In this document: in pieces, positions 53,384 to 61,231 of the stretch
How positions within the stretch are numbered: the stretch's first letter is position 1
How the letters are laid out: each line of letters begins with the position of its first letter
From: Candidatus Microgenomates bacterium
GTDB taxonomy: Bacteria; Patescibacteriota; Microgenomatia; UBA1406; HO2-37-13b
Direction: 5' to 3'
DNA: 64,000 nucleotides
NCBI GenBank assembly: GCA_025449735.1
Contig: JANWIV010000002.1
Location: 186,001 to 250,000 of the forward strand
Notes under the pieces: model-generated
Database searches by the model: none
Told to the model about the DNA's origin: nothing
Seen by the model: the letters and a program-made list of their open reading frames with translations, nothing else
Position numbers and translations under genes: made by a program

Positions 53384-54304
53384 CTAATTGACGATCAACT
53401 TGTCCGAGTGTTGCCAATCTGGCAACGTCTTATCCAGCCCCCATACCAAATTGAGCCATCTTAAGGTGCTTATGATATACCAGCTCGGGTCAAATTGATA
53501 CCATCTCAGGCCATGGCGTGGTGACGTAGGAAAAGCATGATGGTTATTGTGCCATCCTTCACCGAAGCTTAGGAGGGCTACAATCAAGTGATTTCGGCTC
53601 TGATCATCAGTGCTAAATTGCCTTGAGCCAAACATGTGACAGATAGAGTTGACGCTCCACGTGACGTGGTTGGTGACTCCGTAGCGTACCAGGCCACCCC
53701 AGACAAAAGCCCACCAAGCTGAAGACCAACTCCAGGTGGCTGAGTCTGACCAAAACCCTGAGAGGCCGCCGATAGTTGCCGGGAGAACTAAGCTGAGTAC
53801 AACCCAGAATGCAAAGGTTCTCTCAAACCAACGAGCCATTTTGTCTGTATGCATGAAATGAGCTCGTAGTTCATAGACTCGGTCGCTGTAGTTGGTAAAT
53901 AGCCAACCACAATGAGCGTGAATAAAGCCTTGCAAAGGGCTATGAGGGTCACCTTCTTTGTCAGAGAGTTCGTGATGTACGGCGTGAACCGCTTTCCATG
54001 TCAAAGCGCCACCTTCCATCGCCATTGAACCTAAAGCGTAGAAAACGAAGCGGACGGAAGAGAAACATTGGAAGCCTTTATGGGTAAGTAGGCGGTGGTA
54101 TCCAATGGTAACCCCCAACCCCGTGAGAAGCCAAAGCCCAAGAAGCAGAGCAATATCGAGTATAGTCACATATCGCTCCCAAGTGCTGAAAATGGCAAAT
54201 ATTAAGCCAAGAATTGGGCAGATGATAAAGATGAGCATTGCTACTTTGTGTTTGACATTGGTTTCGGAGACTGTAGAGTTTATCGTCTTTTTCGATGTGA
54301 CCAT
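53384..54304 (-). CDS. Fatty acid (acyl-CoA/acyl-lipid delta-9) desaturase
   Basis: The 306-residue membrane di-iron enzyme inserts a double bond into a saturated acyl chain. Four membrane helices surround three histidine boxes: HRLLTH near 74, HAVHH near 111 and HNNHH near 245. AAAGGA 8 bases before the ATG at 54304 selects this start. The DNA is visibly more GC-rich than its neighbours, which suggests acquisition. Patescibacteria usually lack fatty acid synthesis, so it probably acts on scavenged or host lipids; its redox partner is not in the window. Confidence 0.92.
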   Translation of the reverse strand: MVTSKKTINSTVSETNVKHKVAMLIFIICPILGLIFAIFSTWERYVTILDIALLLGLWLLTGLGVTIGYHRLLTHKGFQCFSSVRFVFYALGSMAMEGGALTWKAVHAVHHELSDKEGDPHSPLQGFIHAHCGWLFTNYSDRVYELRAHFMHTDKMARWFERTFAFWVVLSLVLPATIGGLSGFWSDSATWSWSSAWWAFVWGGLVRYGVTNHVTWSVNSICHMFGSRQFSTDDQSRNHLIVALLSFGEGWHNNHHAFPTSPRHGLRWYQFDPSWYIISTLRWLNLVWGLDKTLPDWQHSDKLIVN

Positions 54305-54430
54305 TATGATGGTCCTTTCTTTATTTTGAAGTCGTGGTGTCAATGAGCTACCGTCGATTATATCAGATCAAATATTTCAATATATTTTAAATACAATTGA
54401 AATGCAGTCGATGTCAAGTTATAATTGAAC

Positions 54431-56089
54431 ATGCCCAAGTATATATTTGTTTCCGGAGGGGTTATATCCGGCCTCGGTAAAGGCATTACCGCCGCCTCCA
54501 TTGCTCTACTCCTAAAATCAGCCGGTTATCGAGTCACTCCAATTAAGTGCGAAAACTATCTAAACATTGATGCTGGTACCATAAACCCGATTGAGCATGG
54601 TGATCCTTTTCTTTGTGAGGATGGTACCGAAGCTGATATGGATATCGGTACTTATGAAAAATTCTTAGGCCAAGATATGACAAGAGTCAATTTTGTCACC
54701 ATGGGTCAAATTTATAAAAAGGTAATTGATAAAGAGAGGCAATTTGAATATGGCGGTGAGGATGTGCAGGAAGTAATTCATATCACAGGTGAGATCATTG
54801 ATCGAATCAATATTGCGGTCAAGGAGGCGAACGCGGAAATTGCCGTCATTGAACTAGGTGGCACTGCTGGGGAATATCAGAATATTCTATATTATGAAGC
54901 CAATAGAATCCTAGCTTTTCGTCACCCGGGAGATGTGCTTCATGTCCATGTCAGTTATGTACCGACTCCGGCCCATTTGGGTGAACCTAAGACCAAACCT
55001 GCTCAGCTATCAGTACGAACCGTCAATTCCCTCGGCATTCAACCTGATATGCTGATTGCTCGCTCAGAACGCCCACTTGATAAAAGACGCTTGGATCGGT
55101 TAGCCCTGTTTTGCAATATTGCCCCACAGGATGTCTTTACGAGCCATAATGCCGATTCTGTCTACGAGGTACCACTTATTCTTGAAGCGCAAAATTTAAC
55201 GAGCCGACTTGAAAAAAAATTATCACTAACTCAAAAAGCGCCTAAGCTCAATGAGTGGAAGAAACTAGTGACGCAAACACTGGCAAAGAAAAAGAAGACA
55301 GTCTCAATTGCTATTGTTGGCAAGTATTTCAGCACCGGAGAATATCAATTGCGCGATTCATACGCGGCTCTTTTTGATGCACTTGATCATGCCGCGGTTG
55401 CGCAAAATGTCAATCTGGAATTGAAGTGGGTTGATGCTGAGAAAGTCGAGAAGCAGGGTATTGAAAAATTTATTGATAAGAACAGAATTTGTGGCATAAT
55501 CGTACCTATCGGTTGGGGGCCGCGAGGAGCAGAAGGGATGATTACCGCGGCGTCATATGCCCGGGTCAACAAGATTCCATACCTTGGGCTATGCTACGGT
55601 ATGCAGCTAGGAAGCATAGCTTTTGCCAGAGATGTCCTAGGTTTATCAAAAGCCAATACAGTTGAAAATTTACCCAAAGGTGAAGAACCAGTGATCCATT
55701 TGATGCCAGCTCAAGCGAAGTTTATGAAACGTCGGGCCTATGGTGGCACCATGCGCCTCGGTGGTTGGGAAGCAATTGTCAAGCGTGGCACTCGCGCCTG
55801 GAGAATTTATGACAAATATAATGGCTTTATTAATAAAAAAGAAGGCCTAACGAGTGAACGACATCGGCATCGTTATGAGTTTAATGACAAGTATTCAGCC
55901 ATGTTTGAAAAAGCTGGGGGTATAATTTCCGCTCGTTCAAAAGTTGAGGGTTTGGCCGAGATAATAGAACTTGACACCAAAATCCACCCCTTTTATCTCG
56001 GCACCCAAGGGCATCCAGAATATAAAAGCCGACCTCTCTCCCCACATCCGATTTTTCTTGAGTTCATTGAAGCTTGTACTATGATCTAA
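54431..56089 (+). CDS. pyrG: CTP synthase
   Basis: The 552-residue enzyme converts UTP to CTP. The synthetase domain starts MPKYIFVSGGVISGLGKGITAASI (P-loop-like), with CENYLNIDAGT and GGTAGEYQN. The glutaminase domain begins near residue 285 and has the nucleophile Cys in YLGLCYGMQLGSIAF and the His/Glu pair near the end in GTQGHPEYKSRP. ATG at 54431 is preferred to TTG at 54425. Confidence 0.97.
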   Translation: MPKYIFVSGGVISGLGKGITAASIALLLKSAGYRVTPIKCENYLNIDAGTINPIEHGDPFLCEDGTEADMDIGTYEKFLGQDMTRVNFVTMGQIYKKVIDKERQFEYGGEDVQEVIHITGEIIDRINIAVKEANAEIAVIELGGTAGEYQNILYYEANRILAFRHPGDVLHVHVSYVPTPAHLGEPKTKPAQLSVRTVNSLGIQPDMLIARSERPLDKRRLDRLALFCNIAPQDVFTSHNADSVYEVPLILEAQNLTSRLEKKLSLTQKAPKLNEWKKLVTQTLAKKKKTVSIAIVGKYFSTGEYQLRDSYAALFDALDHAAVAQNVNLELKWVDAEKVEKQGIEKFIDKNRICGIIVPIGWGPRGAEGMITAASYARVNKIPYLGLCYGMQLGSIAFARDVLGLSKANTVENLPKGEEPVIHLMPAQAKFMKRRAYGGTMRLGGWEAIVKRGTRAWRIYDKYNGFINKKEGLTSERHRHRYEFNDKYSAMFEKAGGIISARSKVEGLAEIIELDTKIHPFYLGTQGHPEYKSRPLSPHPIFLEFIEACTMI

Positions 56090-56107
56090 TTATTGATATA
56101 ATTAAAC

Positions 56108-56186
56108 TACATGAAGTATATATCATGAATCGTGAAGCATTATAATCCAGATAATGTTTCAGGCTTCAAGTTACCTGTTTCATGAA
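56108..56186. repeat. CATGAAG-type word repeat between pyrG and rplS
   Basis: ACATGAAGTATATATCATGAATCGTGAAGCAT is followed by the near reverse complement AATGTTTCAGGCTTCAAG and TGTTTCATGAA, allowing a hairpin. It is another member of the dispersed CATG word family. Confidence 0.6.
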
Positions 56187-56191
56187 TAAAT

Positions 56192-56515
56192 ATGGCTAAT
56201 TCACTTAAATTCAACGAAACAATAATCAATGTCGGTGACACGATTCGTGTCTCATATGCTTTCAACGAAAAAGGCAAGGAAAAGACCCAGGACTTTGAAG
56301 GTATTGTGCTGAGAATAAGAGGTATGGGAGTTGGCAAAAGCTTCACTGTACGTCGGATGACTCGAAGCAAGATTGGGGTCGAGCGAATTTTCCCAGTCTT
56401 ATCACCATTTATCAAAGCAATCACAATCATGCGTAAATCAAAGACAAGAAAAGCGGGAGCACGATTTATTCGTAATAAATCAGATAAAGAGATCAGAGAA
56501 AGATTGTATACTTAA
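56192..56515 (+). CDS. rplS: 50S ribosomal protein L19
   Basis: The 107-residue protein has the L19 pattern: VGDTIRVSYAFNEKGKEKTQDFEGIVLRIRGMGVGKSFTVRRMTRSKIGVERIFPVLSPFI, then KSKTRKAGARFIRNKSDKEIRERL. L19 sits at the 30S-50S interface. It starts after the repeat and is followed by yraN after 9 bases. Confidence 0.96.
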   Translation: MANSLKFNETIINVGDTIRVSYAFNEKGKEKTQDFEGIVLRIRGMGVGKSFTVRRMTRSKIGVERIFPVLSPFIKAITIMRKSKTRKAGARFIRNKSDKEIRERLYT

Positions 56516-56524
56516 ACCTAATAT

Positions 56525-56878
56525 ATGAATGTGGGAGCACTTGGTGAACACCTTGCTCGTCAATATCTTCAAGAAAAAGACTATTCATTCGTAACCTCAA
56601 ATTTTCGCACACGGGCTGGTGAAATTGATCTTATCTTCAAACAAGGCAATACTTATATATTCGTCGAAGTCAAAACGCGCTTATCTGATCGATTAGGTAA
56701 GCCCTACGAAGCGGTTGGTTTTCATAAAAAGCTTCGTATGAAGCGCGCTATTGATTATTATTTGTTAACTAATAAAATCGGTCAATCCCCGTTGCGAGTT
56801 GATATCGTGTCGATTTTATTGCATAGTAATGGACAAATATCAGATCTTAAACATTTTGAAAACATTGAGATAGATTAA
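56525..56878 (+). CDS. UPF0102 (YraN) endonuclease-fold protein
   Basis: The 117-residue protein matches the YraN family: GALGEHLARQYLQEKDYSFVTSNFRTRAGEIDLIFKQGNTYIFVEVKTR. The ED and ExK residues form a PD-(D/E)XK-like site. The family is often next to rplS-rnhB, as here beside rplS. The function is probably DNA repair or recombination but is not established. Confidence 0.92.
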   Translation: MNVGALGEHLARQYLQEKDYSFVTSNFRTRAGEIDLIFKQGNTYIFVEVKTRLSDRLGKPYEAVGFHKKLRMKRAIDYYLLTNKIGQSPLRVDIVSILLHSNGQISDLKHFENIEID

Positions 56879-56911
56879 ATTTGTCATATTTTGGGAAGGA
56901 GGTGAAAATAA

Positions 56912-57568
56912 ATGGTAATATTTGACTCAATTTCCGCAATCACAACCTCAGCTCTAGATAGTTTTGTCACCTATATTCCTCATTTAATTGGAGGAATAAT
57001 TATTCTTGCAATTGGGGTGATTTTATCTCAGATTGCAAGGAGACTACTATCTTCTGTCTTTGGTTTCTTTAAGCTGGATTCAATGATTGCTGATGCCAAG
57101 CTCGGGTCAGCTCGCGAGGTGAAAATTTGGCAGGAGACGATTACCGAAATCACCGTTTGGGCGATTGTCATTTTGTTTCTTATCCCCGCAGCAGAAGCTT
57201 GGGGCTTGACACAAGTGACAGTAGTCTTGAATCGATTGTTGTTTTTCATCCCTAACCTGCTGATTGCAGTAATCATTGCTTTTATCGGAATGGTCCTAGC
57301 TGGGCTAGCGAGCGACATTATTCGCTCTAGTGTCCGTAGTGTCGGCTCAAACTCAGCAAACACCTTGGCAACAATCACCAAGGGTGCAGTACTATTTTTT
57401 ACGGCGCTCGTGGTATTGAACCAACTTGGTGTCGCTCAGGACCTGGTGAGAATACTTTTCACTGGAATTGTTGCGATGCTAGCGATTGCTGGTGGACTAG
57501 CTTTTGGCCTTGGTGGCCAAACTTTAGCTCGAGAAATACTTGACGAGCTAAAAAAGAGCGTTAAGTAA
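56912..57568 (+). CDS. TM-helix-repeat protein related to small mechanosensitive channels
   Basis: The 218-residue protein has about five hydrophobic helices and two copies of the 'conserved TM helix' pattern (PHLIGGIIILAIGVILSQIARRLLSSVFGFFKLDS and FIPNLLIAVIIAFIGMVLAGLASDIIRSSV), then AGGLAFGLGGQTLAREILDELK at the end, resembling the MscS pore helix. No cytoplasmic vestibule domain follows. AAGGAGGTG precedes the ATG by 7 bases. Confidence 0.8.
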   Translation: MVIFDSISAITTSALDSFVTYIPHLIGGIIILAIGVILSQIARRLLSSVFGFFKLDSMIADAKLGSAREVKIWQETITEITVWAIVILFLIPAAEAWGLTQVTVVLNRLLFFIPNLLIAVIIAFIGMVLAGLASDIIRSSVRSVGSNSANTLATITKGAVLFFTALVVLNQLGVAQDLVRILFTGIVAMLAIAGGLAFGLGGQTLAREILDELKKSVK

Positions 57569-57587
57569 GTCCGTCCTTGTAAGTAAT

Positions 57588-57622
57588 GTCGGGGGTTGGA
57601 TGAAAACAAGCCAATCCCCGAC
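57588..57622 (+). other. Strong hairpin after the channel-like gene
   Basis: GTCGGGGGTTGG and CCAATCCCCGAC form a 12-bp stem with one G-T pair around ATGAAAACAAG. No T-run follows, but it probably marks the transcript end or processing site. The ATG in its loop (57600) is unlikely to be a real start. Confidence 0.5.
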
Positions 57623-57659
57623 CGGAATAGTGATTATTTATATTTATATAATAAAAAAA

Positions 57660-57911
57660 ATGCCTACACTATGTGAAGGAATTCGTTGTTATCGTGAGGT
57701 TGGCCCTGGTGGCCTTCGAGTTAATTATGAAGAATTAGAACATCTTAAATCAGACCGCAAGCGATATCTAACTGGTCAGAAACAATGGCCAGTCGAAAGT
57801 ACTCAGGTGTTAAGAGGTACACCAGCCCAAATCGATGAGTGGAAACAAGCACTCGATCCAGAGCTTCATCCCGATTTGAATCTACCAGGGGATGAAGGAA
57901 TAGTCTATTAA
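57660..57911 (+). CDS. Orphan protein, 83 residues
   Basis: A small, soluble, proline-containing protein (MPTLCEGIRCYREVGPGGLRVNYEELEH...). No family is recognised. TATAAT at 57647-57652 places transcription start at about 57659, so the mRNA is probably leaderless; the longer frame from 57600 starts in a hairpin loop. It precedes the SpeD-like gene by 53 bases. Confidence 0.55.
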   Translation: MPTLCEGIRCYREVGPGGLRVNYEELEHLKSDRKRYLTGQKQWPVESTQVLRGTPAQIDEWKQALDPELHPDLNLPGDEGIVY

Positions 57912-57964
57912 GATTTGTATATAGTGTAAGTTAGCTTCATACTTAAAGAGGTTATAATTAAATA

Positions 57965-58444
57965 ATGATCAATCCGGCACCAAATCTAGAAAGATCTTGG
58001 CTAGAAGCAGAACTAAATCCTTCTTCAACTTCTAAAATTAATTCCAAAAAAGTGATTGTATTTCAAAAAGAATTAGCCGATATTTGCAACATGCACATTT
58101 TCTGTGGACCAATGGTGGTTTCACCTGATGAGGATGATTCATTATACGTATACAAAACAAACCAAAAGTTTAAGCCGAGGGATTGGAATGCATATGCCTG
58201 GTGGACAAGAAAAGACGCTTCAAATGTGTTGACAATCCTTGATCATTCACATGAGTCATTTTATTATTACCCAGAGCACAACTTGATCGACATATCAATT
58301 GCAACATGCAACACCTATGACCTTCAAAAAGTTTTGAATTATATTTATGCTTTTTGGAATCCGACACAGGGCATAAGATATGCCTTTTTACATCCAAATA
58401 ATGCCACTACAAAATGGCAGTTATTTAAAAAGACGAACGTTTAA
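57965..58444 (+). CDS. Divergent SpeD-like (AdoMet decarboxylase fold) protein
   Basis: The 159-residue protein resembles pyruvoyl-dependent S-adenosylmethionine decarboxylase. LDHSHESFYYYPEHNLIDISIATCNTYDLQKVLNYIY aligns with the [25 protein letters not shown] region, keeping the Ser-His, the Pro-Glu and the later Cys, but the Glu before the Ser is His and the HTW is YYY. The N-terminal MHIFCGPMVVSP also fits. Family variants can decarboxylate other amino acids; a non-enzymatic role is possible. TATAAT at 57953-57958 makes the mRNA leaderless. Confidence 0.5.
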   Translation: MINPAPNLERSWLEAELNPSSTSKINSKKVIVFQKELADICNMHIFCGPMVVSPDEDDSLYVYKTNQKFKPRDWNAYAWWTRKDASNVLTILDHSHESFYYYPEHNLIDISIATCNTYDLQKVLNYIYAFWNPTQGIRYAFLHPNNATTKWQLFKKTNV

Positions 58445-58706
58445 ACATTAAAGCGCAACTAATGCTTGGCGCTCGACATTATTCTTCTTGAGGTATTATC
58501 TTGCTACAATACTATAATAACTTCCGACCATATGTAGAGGTTTGATAACCGAAGCTAAAAACAAGGATAGTGACCCCAGTGGGATTCCCTTCATCTTGTT
58601 TGCACTGAGTAAGCGAAAGCGAATCGAAGAGTGACCCCGACGGGATCCTCCTTCGTTAAAACTTCGGCGGACAAGTATCCCGCTTAATCTTTATCCTTCT
58701 CCAAAA
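58445..58706. other. Remnant region with tRNA-Glu 3' end copies
   Basis: 58538-58587 repeats the tRNA-Glu 3' end and the following sequence (compare 58956-59005), and 58630-58646 holds a further degenerate copy of the tRNA end. The rest has an AAGCGAAAGCGAATCGAAG word and CTTCG repeats. No gene is supported. Confidence 0.55.
58563..58587. repeat. Copy of the tRNA-Glu 3' end (direct repeat)
   Basis: The 25 bases match 58981-59005 at 24 positions. They contain the 17 terminal bases of tRNA-Glu plus 8 bases beyond it, so this and the tRNA end flank the GIY-YIG gene at 58707 like attachment sites. Confidence 0.75.
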
Positions 58707-58955
58707 CTACGGCTTTACTGAAAAATCGTTTTTCATAAATACCCAACCTGATCCTAACTTAAGATATTGTTCAAATGATACAGCTTGAGATTTGTTCTTA
58801 AACGCGCAGTACCACTCAAGCTCATAGTTTAGATTTGATTTTGTAGATAGCACCTTACCTGAATTATGTTTTTTAAAGCGATTTTTCAGATCGGGAGCTG
58901 ATCCGATGTAGTATCGACCTGTTACAAAATTTCTGAGAATATATGTGTAATACAT
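58707..58955 (-). CDS. Standalone GIY-YIG nuclease (unit 2)
   Basis: The 82-residue protein is a single GIY-YIG domain: YYTYILRNFVTGRYYIGSAPDLKNRFKKHN, with the two Tyr/Gly strands, the Arg of RFKKHN and a late Glu in SFEQYLK as the metal ligand. Such small nucleases are abundant in CPR genomes. It lies between tRNA-Glu and a copy of the tRNA-Glu 3' end. Confidence 0.88.
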   Translation of the reverse strand: MYYTYILRNFVTGRYYIGSAPDLKNRFKKHNSGKVLSTKSNLNYELEWYCAFKNKSQAVSFEQYLKLGSGWVFMKNDFSVKP

Positions 58956-58988
58956 AGGCTTGCTAGCCGTAGCCTTGGCGAAGGATAG

Positions 58989-59062
58989 TGACCCCAGCGG
59001 GATTCGAACCCGCGATCTTCAGGATGAAAGCCTGACGTCCTAGGCCACTAGACGATGGGGCC
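58989..59062 (-). tRNA. tRNA-Glu (anticodon TTC)
   Basis: Complete cloverleaf: GGCCCCA/TGGGGTC acceptor with one wobble, D arm with CTAGTGGCCTAGG, anticodon stem TCAGG/CCTGA around CTTTCAT, T arm GCGGG/CCCGC around TTCGAAT, discriminator A. It is the only intact copy; its 5' half is repeated at 59381-59400 and its 3' end at 58563-58587. Confidence 0.94.
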
Positions 59063-59072
59063 AAATAATTTT

Positions 59073-59300
59073 TCAAGTCGCGCTCTTTTTTTCTATGATT
59101 TCAATTCTTTCTCTCTCTCTTTTTCTTGCCCGAGATAATTCACAAATTTCTTCATTATACCTCAAAATCCATGGTAGATAACGCTTTGTATACTTGCTAA
59201 GACCATTATTATGTTCGGTAAGTCTTCTTACTAAATTATCGGTACTTCCAATATAATATTTACCGTTTAATTTCGACTCTATTACATATACATAATACAT
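59073..59300 (-). CDS. Standalone GIY-YIG nuclease (unit 1)
   Basis: The 75-residue protein opens YYVYVIESKLNGKYYIGSTDNLVRRLTEHNNG, carrying both GIY-YIG strands and the Arg-containing helix. The C-terminal helix is very basic (SRARKRERERIEIIEKK) and may hold the catalytic Glu. It ends 10 bases before tRNA-Glu and begins 10 bases after a truncated tRNA-Glu 5' copy. Sequence identity with unit 2 is limited to the core motifs. Confidence 0.85.
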   Translation of the reverse strand: MYYVYVIESKLNGKYYIGSTDNLVRRLTEHNNGLSKYTKRYLPWILRYNEEICELSRARKRERERIEIIEKKSAT

Positions 59301-59310
59301 ACATTACATA

Positions 59311-59400
59311 GTCCTAGGTCCCGTTCTCGTTGTCTGACAACTAGACGAGGATGCTCGTCTCCGCTCAAAGCGGGACGGCACCACTAGACGATGGGGCCAA
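59311..59400 (-). pseudogene. Truncated tRNA-Glu 5' copy interrupted by a structured 62-base insert
   Basis: 59381-59400 is identical to the first bases of tRNA-Glu with 2 flanking bases (59045-59064), and 59311-59318 (GTCCTAGG) continues the D arm. Between them 62 bases fold into three hairpins: GTTGT/ACAAC, AGACGAG/CTCGTCT and CCGCT/AGCGG inside TCCCG/CGGGA ends. The anticodon arm and 3' half are missing. Confidence 0.65.
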
Positions 59401-59496
59401 GTCACGCCTATATTTTACAACAAAAATGCAAAAAACAGTCGTTTAAAGCGAATTTCTAGGTTTGACAGGTGAAACAAATTCCGATAAACTTTTTGA

Positions 59497-61221
59497 ATGC
59501 AAGTTAGCGCCAAAAGTAAATGTCAACAAGGTGCAATACCGGTTTTATTGACCTTGGTAGCTTTAGCAGTGATGACCGTTGGAGTTGTTGCTGGTTCAGC
59601 ATTTACCGCTCAGTCTGATTCTATCAAACTTTTTGGTTTTGCCTCATCTAGTTCCAGCGATAATACAATCTGTATTGACAATCATAAAATGTGGGCTAGT
59701 GCCGTTATTGAAGCTGATCAAGGACTCCTTGAGACTGGACAGTCTATAAATTCACAGGATTCATTACGAACTAACCCTAACTTTGTCCTTGGCCCAGCTG
59801 ATGGTCCGGCTAGTGGTACCTTTTTTAGCTTAGGAAAACAAATGGAAGGTCATAAAGGATTATTATCTGCCCGCTTTGACAATGCAGTAGTTGATTCTCC
59901 TGGTCCAGATATTGCTGTTCATGAAATAACATGGAACAGAATGAATTATTTTTCAGAAAAGGCGATAGTTGAGGTTAGTGCTGATGGAACAAATTGGTCT
60001 TATGTTGGCACTGCTGACAATCATGCAAGCGAAAATGGTATTAATTATTTCGACATAGCAACAACCGGAATACCAGCGATTAGCTTCGTGCGACTCGTTG
60101 ATCAAAGTGATTATCTGGGGACATCGCCAAATATCGCTAGGGACGGCTATGATATTGATGCCATTGAGGCGATAACGAGGAATTGCCAAACCGCTGGTCA
60201 ACCTACCTCAGGAGTTGTACCACCACTTTCACCAACAACTCAATTTAATTTCGGGACACCAGTTGTCAGAATTTTAACTCAACCTCAAGAAATTGAGATC
60301 ACCGATTCACAAAATCCCACTTTAATTCCAACGATATTTAACCCCCGATTTACTCCAGTGCCTACAAATAGATTAATTTCAACACCAATTATTTCAAAAG
60401 TGTCCCCTACAACTGTCAAAATATCATCACCTGTTGTTCAGCAAACGCCCCGATCACCTACAAATATTAACACGCCAATAATTGCTTTGTCTCCGACACC
60501 CAGACCCTCAACATCAATTTTTTTGACCCCAATTCCAACTGACCCAGTGACTTTTGAGACGCCTAAATTGTCCTTTCCGTCGGAGACTCCCGGTATTGAT
60601 GAACCGACTCCAGAATTACCAAGTAATACACCAACACCACCGCCTCCAGCTTGTAGAATCACCTGTGAAGCGATTGATCTTGGAGTGACGACACCTAGTG
60701 GACTAACCTGCATGGAAATTGAACAACCTTGTTTACTGGGACGCATTGCAGAATTCGTTGGATTGGAAAGTGAACCCTTTTGCGGTCAAGTTCGTGAATG
60801 GGTGAATGCGCAGTGCCCTCAGAGTGAGGATTGTCGTTGTATTGAACCAACGCCAACAATTCTATTTACACCAATTCCAACCAGCCCTGAACTCACCAGA
60901 ATTCCAACCGAACTCTTTAAAGTTACACCAATCGAAGGTTTGACCCCAATACCAGTTCCATCTTTTGGTGAGCCTGAGCCAAGTTTGCCATTTATTCCTA
61001 ATCCGACTATACGTATTCCATCTCCAACGACCGTTCCAAATTTAATTAGCTGTCGTGAAGCTGATATAAATGGCGACGGATTGGTAAATGGTTCGGATTA
61101 TTCGCTTATACTTGTGAGGTTGGGAAGTCGATATTTAGGAGCAGATATTAATCGGGATGGCATTGTCGATTCGAAAGATACCTCAATTGTTATTGGGTGT
61201 TTGGGTCAATCAATTGAGTAA
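59497..61221 (+). CDS. Cell-surface protein with proline-rich linkers and a dockerin-like tail
   Basis: The 574-residue protein has an N-terminal export or anchor helix (about 12-38). A beta-rich region (about 55-230) contains SFVRLVDQSDYLGTSPN and YDIDAIEAI, resembling carbohydrate-binding or discoidin-like domains. A Pro/Thr linker (about 235-385), a Cys-rich domain (about 386-450, at least nine cysteines), another Pro/Thr linker and a dockerin-type pair of calcium loops (ADINGDGLVNGSDYSLI and ADINRDGIVDSKDTSIV, about 523-570) follow. It is probably displayed outside the cell to bind a partner. Convergent with the next gene. Confidence 0.8.
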   Translation: MQVSAKSKCQQGAIPVLLTLVALAVMTVGVVAGSAFTAQSDSIKLFGFASSSSSDNTICIDNHKMWASAVIEADQGLLETGQSINSQDSLRTNPNFVLGPADGPASGTFFSLGKQMEGHKGLLSARFDNAVVDSPGPDIAVHEITWNRMNYFSEKAIVEVSADGTNWSYVGTADNHASENGINYFDIATTGIPAISFVRLVDQSDYLGTSPNIARDGYDIDAIEAITRNCQTAGQPTSGVVPPLSPTTQFNFGTPVVRILTQPQEIEITDSQNPTLIPTIFNPRFTPVPTNRLISTPIISKVSPTTVKISSPVVQQTPRSPTNINTPIIALSPTPRPSTSIFLTPIPTDPVTFETPKLSFPSETPGIDEPTPELPSNTPTPPPPACRITCEAIDLGVTTPSGLTCMEIEQPCLLGRIAEFVGLESEPFCGQVREWVNAQCPQSEDCRCIEPTPTILFTPIPTSPELTRIPTELFKVTPIEGLTPIPVPSFGEPEPSLPFIPNPTIRIPSPTTVPNLISCREADINGDGLVNGSDYSLILVRLGSRYLGADINRDGIVDSKDTSIVIGCLGQSIE

Positions 61222-61231
61222 TAACTGGAGA

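Noticed and set aside
57600-57659. Upstream extension of the 83-residue orphan
   Set aside because: The ATG is in the loop of a strong hairpin and lies upstream of the TATAAT box.
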